Source: Sorex araneus (taxonomy: Eukaryota; Chordata; Mammalia; Eulipotyphla; Soricidae). From it: a stretch of 64,000 bases of DNA. The position numbers and the translations under genes are program-made. The DNA lies in contig NC_073304.1 of assembly GCF_027595985.1 (NCBI RefSeq), positions 139,115,211 to 139,179,210 on the forward strand, written 5' to 3'. The notes under the pieces were generated by a model. The model had not been told where the DNA came from. It made no database searches and was given only the letters and a program-made list of their open reading frames with translations. Positions 55,098 through 64,000 of this stretch are shown in pieces; positions within the stretch are counted from its first letter, which is position 1; each line of letters begins with the position of its first letter.

Positions 55098-55230
55098 CCT
55101 TTTTTTTTTGTTTTGGGGGGATTAACACCCAGCAGTGCTCAGGGTTTACTTCTGGCTTTGTATTCAGACCTCATTCCTGGTGGGGGGAGGGGGGGCAGAC
55201 CCTGGGGTTGGCTGCAAGTAGGCACACGGA
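55098..55230 (-). repeat. Type I SINE, diverged
   Basis: ttttttttgttttgggggg, then cacccagcagtgctcaggg, with a G-rich replacement of the body. Confidence 0.7.
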
Positions 55231-55629
55231 AGGCAGCCTTTGTGAGTTGTGAATGGTTCACCAGCACAGAAATGAGTACAGAAGCCTTCCTCTCCCCACA
55301 GCCCCAGTCAGCGTAGGAACTGATGTGACTGAGCAGTGTGACTCTAAAGTGTGGAAGGTGACACCAGGAGATTGAGGAGAGATGTGTGGCATCACCTCCA
55401 GGAGCACGGAAACAACCTCCATGTGTGACTATGGCCTAATGGAGTGGCTGTGCATCAACTGCTCTCAGAACTGACATTTCAGCTCTGACGGAATGCACGA
55501 ATCAACATGCTCTTTGTGGGCTACAGTTTGTTCTTTTTAAAATTTATTTTTAGGGGATGGAGAGGAATAAGCCCTGAGGATCATTGGGTGTGCTCCCCTC
55601 ACCTCCACCAAATAAACAAAATTAATTTT

Positions 55630-55801
55630 TATTTATTTAGTTTTGGATCACACTTGGCAATGCTCAGGGTGTACTCCTGGCTCTGTGCTCAGGGATCACT
55701 CATGGCAGTGCTCAGGGGACCATATGTGGTGTTGGAGATTGAACCAGGGTCAGCTGCATGCAAAGAAAGCACCTTACCCCCTGTACTCTCTCCCTGGCCC
55801 C
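55630..55801 (-). repeat. Type I SINE
   Basis: agttttggatcacacttggc to ctctctccctggcccc. Confidence 0.9.
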
Positions 55802-56265
55802 TTCATACACTATACTTTGCAGCCTACGTATGTGGTCGGCTACATTTTAAGTTTGTGTAATTGTATTTGATGACACTTGCACAAACAGATTTGCCTAACA
55901 ATGCATTTCTCAGAACTTACCTTCACCATTAAGCAACACAAGATTATGTAGATACAATAAAATATTAGTCATCCATTAAAACGAAAGCCCTGCCTTCAGC
56001 AATCATATCGATAAACTTTGAGGGCAGTGTGCTAAGTCAAACGATGACAAAATAATGTGATTTCCTTCCATATAGAATCCAAAAATGTCAGTCAGAGAAG
56101 CAGGAAGTAGGAAAGTTACTGCGAACTGGAGTGGGAGACAGAGGCTGAGAAGTCAGCACGGCCAAGGGCGCACTGCAGGAAAGTGACCAGGGCACAGAGG
56201 GTGCAGACACAGCTCTACCAGCCAACTGGACAACAAAGAAAACACAGTAACAAAAGCTTACAAGC

Positions 56266-56455
56266 TGGGCTGCAGCAATAGCACAGCGGGTGGGGCGTTT
56301 GCCTTACACTGGTTCATTCCCAGCATCCCATATGGTCCCCTGAGCACCATCAGGAGTAATTCCTGAGTGCGGAGCCAGGAGTAACCCCTGTGCAATGCCA
56401 GGTGTGACCTCCCAAAATAAATAAATAAATAAACAAACAAATAAATAAATAAATA
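56266..56455 (+). repeat. Type I SINE with (AAAT)n tail
   Basis: Shortened around the B box; flanked by agcttaca / agcttata, a likely target duplication with one change. Confidence 0.88.
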
Positions 56456-56509
56456 AGAGCTTATATGCCTTGGAGAGAATTTTTCTTCTTCATACTTATA
56501 AGCCCTCCC

Positions 56510-56700
56510 CCACTACCCTTTTAAACCAATACACTGAGATTTGCAAAGTTGTTCATAACAGTCATGTCAGGCATACGATGTTCTAACCAATCCCACCACA
56601 ATGTCCCCTTCCCTCTCCAATCTCCCCAGGTTCCTTCCCACCCCCCTCTCCCAAGTTGATCCCCTTGACAGGCATACAACAAATTTATTTCATATTAATT
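56510..56700 (-). mobile_element. L1 3'-UTR fragment, reverse
   Basis: gcaaagttgttcataacagtc, then C-rich tract; similar in layout to 27150-27400. Confidence 0.65.
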
Positions 56701-56715
56701 GGTTCAATACAATTT

Positions 56716-56871
56716 GTTTGGTTGTTTTTTTTGCTTTCTGGGTCACATTCAGCCACGCACAGGGGTTACTCCTGGTAATGCTCGGGGGACCATATGGGAT
56801 GTTGGGAATCAAACCCAGTTCAGCTACGTGCAAGACAAATACCCTTCCGGCTGTGCTATCGCTTCAGCCCC
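56716..56871 (-). repeat. Type I SINE, first of two at one target
   Basis: Flanked by tggttcaatacaattt (56700-56715) and tggttcaataaaattt (56872-56887). Confidence 0.92.
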
Positions 56872-56887
56872 TGGTTCAATAAAATTT

Positions 56888-57050
56888 ACTTTTTTGGGTC
56901 ACACCCAGCAATGCACAGGGGTTACTCTTGGCTCTGCACTCAGGAATTACTCCTGGCAGTGCTGGGGGACCACATGGGATGCTGGGAATCGAACCCGGGT
57001 CGGCTGAGTGCAAGGCAAATGCCCTACCCGCTGTGCTATTGCTCCAGCCC
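56888..57050 (-). repeat. Type I SINE, second at the same target
   Basis: Near consensus; its right flank is again tgggtttaataaaattta (from about 57050), a third degraded copy of the same target. Confidence 0.92.
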
Positions 57051-57791
57051 TGGGTTTAATAAAATTTAAAGGCATGTTTCTATGCCTTTATGTCTAGGTT
57101 TGACAGTCATGAAAATAAACATGGTGTCCGACTGTTCCCAATATCAAACCCTGAGAAAAAACACCCAGTCGCAAGAGTTACTTGGGCGGTGAAACAAGTG
57201 CCTGTAGAGGAGTTAGGTGGCTGGTGCGGGGAAGGAGCCCGGCTAGGGCCACCATGCCAGCTCCTTACCGCAGGCAAGCAGGCAAGGGGCCAGAGCTCGA
57301 GGCCCACAGGCCAAGCCACTGATGCTCACGCTCAGCCTCATGCAGGGCAGCCCTGCCTGGCACCGCGTCACCATCGGGCCCGTCTGCCCTGCCCCCAGGA
57401 GGGAGCGAGGGTCCGGGTGAGAACGCCTTCAGGCAGCCACAGGTGGAGGCAGCTGCCACACAGGCAGGGATGCCCAGGAACCGCTGAGGCTGGGGCGTAG
57501 TGTCTGCTCTGGTTTGAAAAGCAGTTCCAAGTGCGCCTGATGCCTGCGCTGGCCTACCAGCAGGGCGGCTGCCTCCTAAACGGAGCCTCGCCTCCAGGAG
57601 CTGGGCCTTGTTAAGCTCGTTCCGGGCTCTTCAGACCCAGCTCCTCCTCTGAACATTTATCTCACTTGCTTGTCTCGATGTTTGCTTGTCTAGTTTTACT
57701 ATAGAGAAGCCCGTGTTCCCTCTCAAACATGTACTTCTCTTTCTCTCTCCCTCACATCTTTTTAAATAAGTTTCAATAAAACCTATATAGC

Positions 57792-57891
<100 letters not shown>

Positions 57892-57895
57892 CAGT

Positions 57896-58070
57896 TCTGG
57901 GGCCAGAATGATAGTACAGTAGGAAGGGTGTTGGCCTTGCATGTGGTTGACCTGGATTTGATCCCCAGCATCCCAAATGGTGTCCAGAGCACCACCAGGA
58001 GTGATCCTTCAGTGCAGATCCAGAAGTAAAACATGAGCACAGTCAGGTGTGGCCAAAAAAAAAAAAAAAA
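57896..58070 (+). repeat. Type I SINE
   Basis: ctggggccagaatgatagtac to caggtgtggcc and a 17-nt A-tail. Confidence 0.9.
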
Positions 58071-58174
58071 ATTATTATCCCTATTTCCACCAGGCAAGGG
58101 GGACTCACCTGGGCTGCATGAAATGGGAACATCAGGAGACACAAAGGTCTAATTGAGACTCTAAAAGGACTAAT

Positions 58175-58317
58175 GGAGCCAGAGGGACAGTTCACTGGAT
58201 AAGGTGCTGGCCTTGCTCACAGTCGGCCTGGGCTGGAATCTGCACACTGTAAACGGTCCCAGAGACTATGGTCAGAAGCATACCCTGAACTCCTTCAGGT
58301 GTGATCCCGAAACCCAA
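58175..58317 (+). repeat. Type I SINE, diverged
   Basis: atggagccagagggacagttc to aggtgtgatcccgaaaccc. Confidence 0.75.
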
Positions 58318-58688
58318 AGAAGGTTCAGGGGAACTTGGTGTCACATGAGCATGGAAACCGTGATGAGGGAAATTCTGCTGGGGGAATACGGAGCATTCAG
58401 CCCATCTAGGAACAGAGGAAAGAGGACCAGGGCCTGTAGGATCCCCCAGACCCTGTCCAGACCCCAGTGCCGCCCTGCCGGGAAAAACCCTCACCCCAGG
58501 CCAATGACTGGCTGCTTGGGCAGTGGGATTAGGAACTCCCGGCTCCATCTCTCTGTTCCCACCTTCCAAGTGCCTGGATTAGGGAAGATGGGTGAGGTAT
58601 TCATCTCAGGCAAAAAGCTTAAGAGCACACCAAAACATACTGATCAAGATACACGTTGTCTGATAAATACTATCTTAAAAATATTATC

Positions 58689-58840
58689 AGGGCCAGAGAG
58701 ACAGTGCAAGGTGAAGGCACACATGCAGCAGGCCTGAATCTGCCCCCAGCAGGGTGGATGGCCTAGAGCCCCACTGAAAGGGTTCCCTGAGCAGAGAGCC
58801 AGGGGCAAGTCCTGTGAAACGCCAGGAGAGGCCCCAAATC
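58689..58840 (+). repeat. Type I SINE, diverged
   Basis: agggccagagagacagtgc to ccaggagaggccccaaatc. Confidence 0.75.
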
Positions 58841-59127
58841 AAAAACACCCAAATACCTCCAAAAAGACTATGGTGAATTTACCAAAATTGTAAATAGAGA
58901 CCAGGACCAGAGAACAGAAAGTCCTGAGCACGCGCTGTGTATTGGGAGACAGCTCTGTCCATGGCACCCAGGGTTCCTTAACACCGTCCAAAATATAAAG
59001 ACCAACAGGAGAACAAGGACAGGGTCCATCACCAGTATGTCAAGCCATGCACAGTGTAAGGTAAAAGGGAAAATGCAAACCCATAGAGATATTGGTAAAC
59101 ACTGGGAAAAGGCGGGAGAAGGTCCTG

Positions 59128-59257
59128 GCCACACAGCACCCCATGCTCACAACCACTCCTGGCAGGGCTCAGGGACCAGACAAGGCGCAAGGATGGAACC
59201 AGGGCTGGTCAAATGTAAGACCAGCATCTTAATCCCTGTACTCTCTCTCTCTCTAGT
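59128..59257 (-). repeat. Type I SINE, shortened
   Basis: gccacacagcaccccatgctc to ctctctctctctctag; a plus-strand relic follows to 59385. Confidence 0.65.
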
Positions 59258-59404
59258 CCTTAATAGCAGAATGGGCTGAGCTTGTGTTTTCAGGGTGGAG
59301 ACTGGGGTTCTACTCCCAGCACCACATGGCCCCTCCAGCACAGAGCTGGGCGGTGCCCATGAGGCTGCTAGGTGTGCTTACTCCCCAAAAAGAGTGACCT
59401 TTGA

Positions 59405-59560
59405 GAGCTTAGGTCACACCTTGTGATGCTCAGGGGTTATCTTTGCTCTGTGCGTAAGAGTGAGCCTGGTGGTGCTTGAGGGACCTTCTGAAGTGCTAGG
59501 AACTAAATCCCAGGCTCTTATAAAGTATGGGCTCCAATCCTTTGAGCCACTTCCCCGCCT
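59405..59560 (-). repeat. Type I SINE
   Basis: taggtcacaccttgtgatgc to gagccacttcccc. Confidence 0.75.
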
Positions 59561-59864
59561 CTCCCGAGCCTTGTTTCTCTATACTCCATCTAGGAGAAAG
59601 AACACCCAGAATTTGTTCTCCTTCTGACTCATTTCACTTAATAGGACAGCCACTAGTTGTATACAAGTTGTAGCAAACTGCAAGATTTCATCTTTTCCTA
59701 TAGCTGAGTTGTATTAATTGTGGATATAAATGACTTCTTTATCCACTCATCTGTTATTGGGCACCTGGGCTGTTTTCAGGTTTTGGCTATTGTAAATAAC
59801 ACTGCGGTAAATGCGGGAACCCTTTCTGGGTAGTACGGAAAGGAAACAGATGTCTTTCTATTTT

Positions 59865-60043
59865 TCAATTTTATCTTATTCTTTATTTTTTGGTCCCCGG
59901 CCAGTGGTGCTCAGGGCTTACTCCTGGCTCTGCACTCAGGGTCACTCCTGGAGATGTCAAGGAATCATATGGGGTGCTGGGGGACAAATCTGGTGACCAC
60001 TTGCAAGGCAAGTGTTCTACTCGCTGTTCTCTCTCTAGCAGGA
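59865..60043 (-). repeat. Type I SINE inserted in the L1
   Basis: Target duplication atgtctttctatttt at about 59850-59864 and 60044-60058. Confidence 0.92.
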
Positions 60044-60214
60044 ATGTCTTTCTATTTTAGTCTAGTTTATTTTTCAGTGCAGACATTTTTTAGTTTGACG
60101 TAGTCCCAAATATATTTTTTTCCTCTAAGTTTCTTTGCCAAGGAAGTCAACTTGAAGCCATAAAGACTTCTGAAGCCATTATCATGAAGTTCTGCCTATT
60201 TCGCTAAATGCGTT

Positions 60215-60490
60215 TTTTGGAGGGGGTGGCAGGTGGGGGATGTGGGGTGAGGAATGAGGCGGGTGAGGGGTGTGGGGTGGGGAGTGAGGTGGGTAGGGGG
60301 TGCAGGGTGGGAATGAGGCAGGTGGGGGTACGGGGTGGGGAGTGAGGCAGGTGGGGGTGTGGGGTAGGGAGTGAGCAAGTGGGGTGTGGGGTGAGGAATG
60401 AGGTGGGTTCTGGGTGGGAGTAAGTGGGTGGGGGTGTGGGGTGGAGACTGGGGTGGGGACTGAGGCGGGTGGGGGGTGTGGGTGGGGAGT
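60215..60490 (+). repeat. G-rich minisatellite
   Basis: Irregular units of about 30-40 bp built on gtggggtggggagtgagg and aggcgggtggggg. About 275 nt with almost no C on this strand and many G runs of 3-6. Confidence 0.95.
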
Positions 60491-60645
60491 GAGCCACACT
60501 CGGAGGTGCTCAGTGCTTACTCCTGGCTGTGCATTCAGGGATTGCTCCTGACAATGCCTGGGAAGAAGCACCTGGGGTGCAGGGTTTGAACCCAGGTCAG
60601 CACCACGCATATTAAGCACCCTTTCTGCTATATTATCCTCTAGCC
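60491..60645 (-). repeat. Type I SINE next to the minisatellite
   Basis: gagccacactcggaggtgctc to ttatcctctagcccc; the minisatellite occupies the place of its T-rich end. Confidence 0.8.
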
Positions 60646-60940
60646 CCATGTCTTTCTCCTTTTGTTGATGTGATACGTTGTATTAGTTGACTTAAGTGCA
60701 TTGAACCATCCTTGTATGGCTGGAATAAATCTACTTAATGGACTATGACCTCTTTAATTCTGTTAAGGACTATCAAATTCAGTTCAGGAAGATACTGTTG
60801 AGGATCTCTGCATCTATGTCCATCAGGAATATTGGTCTGTAATTTTCTTTTTTAGTGTTGTTTTGGCCTCAAGGTAATACTGGCCTCTCAGACTCTGGAA
60901 GAACTTCTGTTTTTTTAACTTTCCAAAGAGGTTAAGGAGG

Positions 60941-61117
60941 GCTGGAGCGATAGCACAGCGGGTAGGGCGTTTGCCTTGCATCCGGCCGACCTGGGTTCGA
61001 TTCTCAGCATCCCATATGGTCCCCTGAGCACCGCCAGAAGTGATTCCTGAGTGCATGAGCCAGCATTAACTCCTGTGCATCGCCAGGTGTGACCCAAAAA
61101 GTGAGAGAAAAAAAAAA
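60941..61117 (+). repeat. Young type I SINE inserted in the L1
   Basis: Near consensus; ttaagga on both sides (ggttaagga / gcttaagga). Confidence 0.93.
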
Positions 61118-61732
61118 AAAGCTTAAGGAAAAGTAGTAGGTTCTCTCTGAAGGATTAGGAGAATACCCTAATGAACCCATCTGTACTGAAGATTTTATTT
61201 TGGGGTAGACTTTTGATTATGGTTTCAATACCAGTAATTAGTCTATTCAGGTTTCTTACTTCCTCCTGATTCAGAATTGGGAGGTTGTAAAACTCCAAAA
61301 ATTACCCATTTCTTCCAGGTTTTTCAAATTGGGGATATAACATTGTTCATAGCAATCTCTATGATCTTTTCTACTTCTAGGGTACCTGGTAGAACTTCTC
61401 CCCTTTCATTTATGATCCAATTTATTAGTTTTTTATTTATCCCATGTATTTGTCTTCATGAGTATAGCTAAGACTTCCCTGGCTTTAATGGAAGAAAACT
61501 TCAAGAGCTGGATCCAAATCCCATACCTCAGACTAGAGATGGAGAAAGCCCTGCTTCAGCTCCCACCCTCTCGTCACATCACAGTCCATCTAACTTGGGT
61601 CTCATGAAGGATCCAAGGACAAAGGTCAAACTGGGATTTGCTTGTTGAAAAGGAAGCGTCTCAAGTCCCACCTCTGGTTTGAAAACACAGATTTCTGGGC
61701 CCATAAGTGTATTCAGGCTCTGATAATTTTCA

Positions 61733-61879
61733 TTTTTTGTTTGTGGGCTACACCTGGCAGTGCTCAGGAGTCACTCCTGATGGGGCTCAGGGGACCATAC
61801 GAGGTGCTGGGGATCGAATCTGAGTCAAGTGTGTGTAAGATAAGAGCCTTACCTGCTGCTGAACTATCGCTCCAGCCTG
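61733..61879 (-). repeat. Type I SINE
   Basis: tttttgtttgtgggctacacc to ctatcgctccagcctgg. Confidence 0.88.
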
Positions 61880-62876
61880 GTAATTTACATTTCTAATAAG
61901 TTCCCTAGTGCCGAGGTGAAGCTGCATGTAGGTAGCTAAACCCCTCTAAGGACTACAGGTCCCAAACAATGGAAACTGGGTGTACCAACACCACTTTGGC
62001 ATCAGAGGCAGCGGCACACTCCACCTGTTTCTTTTCTCTTCAAGGCTCAATGCACCCGTTCCTTAATGGTGACTCACGGAGGCAGGGGTGGGGAGGGGTA
62101 GGAGGAGAGCCACTTTTGTACTGTATAAAGATGATAAAAGAAGCCAAAATGAGAGAAAATTATTCCCCCCACTCCCACCCAGCCCCTTGAACAAATCAAG
62201 TGGCTTTCGTTCCCCTCGGTCTGCACCGAGAGTGCACACACCGTGCCGGCGATGCTCCTGGGAAAGCCACTGCTGGCTGACCGTGATGCGAGACTCCAGC
62301 CACTGGAGCAAAATAAAGGCCTGCACTCAGTTCCACACATTCAGAAGAACTGCCAACGCCTAAGAAACTCCTTCCTAAGCCTCACCATGAGGCACATGAT
62401 AGGTGCTCGGAAAAGACACGCTGAGGGCTGTGGGCTACCTGGCCTTCCAGCTGGCGGCTGGCTTCCGCTCTCTCAGTAGCTCCAACAACAAACCTGATTC
62501 CAAACCCACAGCCCACCGAGAAACAGAAAGCCACTAGCTGGTCCTCTGAATAGTTCTGGGAAATAGCCCCGTAGTTTCAGAACATCTTCACGGAGAAACT
62601 GGCACACACTGATGCCAGGCTTTAGCAACTGCCAGATTCCTAGAAACGGACATTTCTAACCTTCAGGCCACCCCAGTGGTGACCTTAAAAGGTGACCTGG
62701 AAGTTGTTGCACTGCTTCGCCTGCCCTTTGTGAAGGGGGGCTGCCAAGAACGAGTCGGGGTGTTTACATTCACCCTGCCTGCCCCTCCTCACTTACTAGG
62801 TCTAGAGACAGAGCGAGTGAAAAGCTTGGACATAAACAGATTTCTTCGACAGGGGGTATGGGAGTGATGACAGTGG

Positions 62877-63030
62877 TCGGGGCCACATCTGGCTGTGCTC
62901 AGGCTTACTCTGATCTTTATGCCCAGGTATCACCCAAGCAGGGCTCCACGTGTGGCACTCAGGGATCTCTCCTGGCTATCATTTGATCAAGCCCAGGATC
63001 AAACCCAGGCTGGCTGCAAGCAAGACAAGA
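62877..63030 (-). repeat. Type I SINE, diverged
   Basis: gtcggggccacatctggctg to ctggctgcaagcaagac; partially duplicated body. Confidence 0.7.
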
Positions 63031-63077
63031 GAAACCCAAAGCGGCTATACATCAGAAATCAAAGTTAAATTTCCGAT

Positions 63078-63212
63078 GGGGCTGGAGAGATAGGACCCGG
63101 GCCCAATCCCCAGCACTGTCCATGATCCCTGGAGCACCACTAGGAGTGACTGCTAAGTACAGAGTTGGGAGTAAACCCTGAGCATTGCTGCACTGCCAGG
63201 TGTGTCCCCCCA
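63078..63212 (+). repeat. Type I SINE, internally deleted
   Basis: ggggctggagagataggac joins directly to ccaatccccagcac. Confidence 0.85.
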
Positions 63213-64000
63213 TCCCACCAAAGAGTTAGACTTCTGAGACCATCTTTGAACTGACAACCCAGGGGAGGAGAGGTGGGTATAACTCGGCTTGAATAATGGG
63301 TGAAGCAAAAACCGAGATGGAAATGGAGAGAGCAGCCCCTGAGGACACGCCCTCTCAATCAGGGCAATTCTGACTTGCAAATCTGTACCTCATTCAGCTG
63401 CCCCTACTTCCCGGAGGATCCCCGCCCCCGGCTAAGACCGCAGAGGACAGGAAGGAGTCCTGGACAAGTGGGAGTGGCGTCACACTGCCGACCCACCTTA
63501 GTTCTTGCCCTTTTCTGGAAGGAGAAACCAGAGCTAAAAAACACCAGCCCTGTGCAGACTCCCATGACCTACCTGCGCCCACAGAGACAGGCCCGAGACC
63601 CCAGAAATGCCAGGCCAGGCACCCATTCTCAGATGCTCACCTATAAAGTGGCTCCCATTTGGCACAGGGAGAGAGACTTCCTTTGGTTTTCCCTTCATGA
63701 CCCTCTCCCCCCTCCCCCCGCCGCCCCCACCACACTACTTTTAAGCTAAGAAGTAGAACAAATAAAAACCAGACAAAGGAGAGACCGTTAGGGGCAACTC
63801 CCAAGAGAGCAGTCCACTGCTGGGTGGGAGTGACCCCATTCTTCTCCCCTGCTGCCCCCTTCCAAATTTCTCCCAATTTGCTTTTTCCCCAATCCCGTCA
63901 GTCCTTCCACTAGCCGCCAAACAAAGGCAGCATTGTCTTCTCTTCTCCAATCAAGATGGATTTGTTTGCCTTCTAGGCCTTCTCAAGGTAGCTGATGGAA

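Larger units (their letters stand above)
59577..61480 (-). mobile_element. Antisense L1 ORF2/3' region, broken by later insertions
   Basis: Reads as reverse-strand L1 sequence: tcttttcctatagctgagttg, ttatccactcatctgttattgggc, ttggctattgtaaataacac, then from 60652 the ORF2 C-terminal part (tattggtctgtaattttc; tcatttatgatccaa). Stop codons and indels throughout; inactive. Interrupted by SINEs at 59865-60043, about 60490-60645 and 60941-61117 and by the G-rich minisatellite. Confidence 0.85.

Noticed and set aside
57090-57500. GC-rich frame considered as an upstream OVOL2 exon
   Set aside because: Neither strand encodes zinc-finger motifs or the OVOL2 N-terminal sequence.
58204-58737. 177-codon plus-strand frame
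   Set aside because: Starts in a SINE, no recognisable domain, no splice or promoter context.
60182-60649. 155-codon Pro/His/Thr-rich minus-strand frame
   Set aside because: Product of the G-rich minisatellite, not a gene.

Overview
This is mammalian nuclear DNA, most likely from a shrew (Soricidae, probably genus Sorex). The evidence is exon-intron genes, a CpG-island promoter and, above all, well over a hundred copies of one tRNA-derived SINE whose consensus I recognise as the shrew SOR-type element. The species call is inference from that SINE. There are no bacterial operons, CRISPR arrays or prophages.

Genes match the order I know for human chromosome 20p11: SNX5 (minus), MGME1 (plus), OVOL2 (minus). 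SNX5 contributes only coding exon 1 (7334-7384) and about 7.3 kb of intron 1. SNX5 and MGME1 diverge from a shared CpG island (about 6.95-8.46 kb). MGME1, the mitochondrial single-strand DNA exonuclease, is complete: four coding exons at 8471-8975, 12980-13199, 21828-21960 and 23078-23236 join in frame to 338 codons. OVOL2 contributes only its last coding exon (52729-53039), with zinc fingers 3 and 4, converging on MGME1; its upstream exons lie beyond 64 kb. From about 23.6 to 52.3 kb I see no gene, only repeats and short unique stretches.

Repeats make up a large share of the window. The main SINE (type I) occurs in both orientations at all ages, often with clean target-site duplications. A second SINE (type II) shares the tRNA-like head but has a different body. 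There are also a few tRNA-Ala/ID-like SINEs, L1 3' fragments, one antisense L1 ORF2 copy (59.6-61.5 kb), two diverged copies of an LTR-like element (19.06-20.06 and about 25.93-27.06 kb) and several long microsatellites.

Two structures stand out. (1) MGME1 intron 2 carries an inverted, decayed copy of exon 3 with its flanking intron (17862-18212). Both splice sites are destroyed, the catalytic lysine codon is changed and there is a 1-bp deletion. The copy preserves the empty site of a SINE now sitting about 50 bp beyond the real exon 3 donor. (2) At 41931-50222 there is a compound duplication-inversion: A (1225 bp), inverted B (2841 bp), A again, a 154-bp single-copy spacer, then B in its original orientation. 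All paired features keep constant offset or mirror coordinates, including a 29-nt homopolymer and a 54-bp perfect AT palindrome, so it is either very young or an assembly artefact. SINE continuity at the edges shows which junctions are old and which are new.
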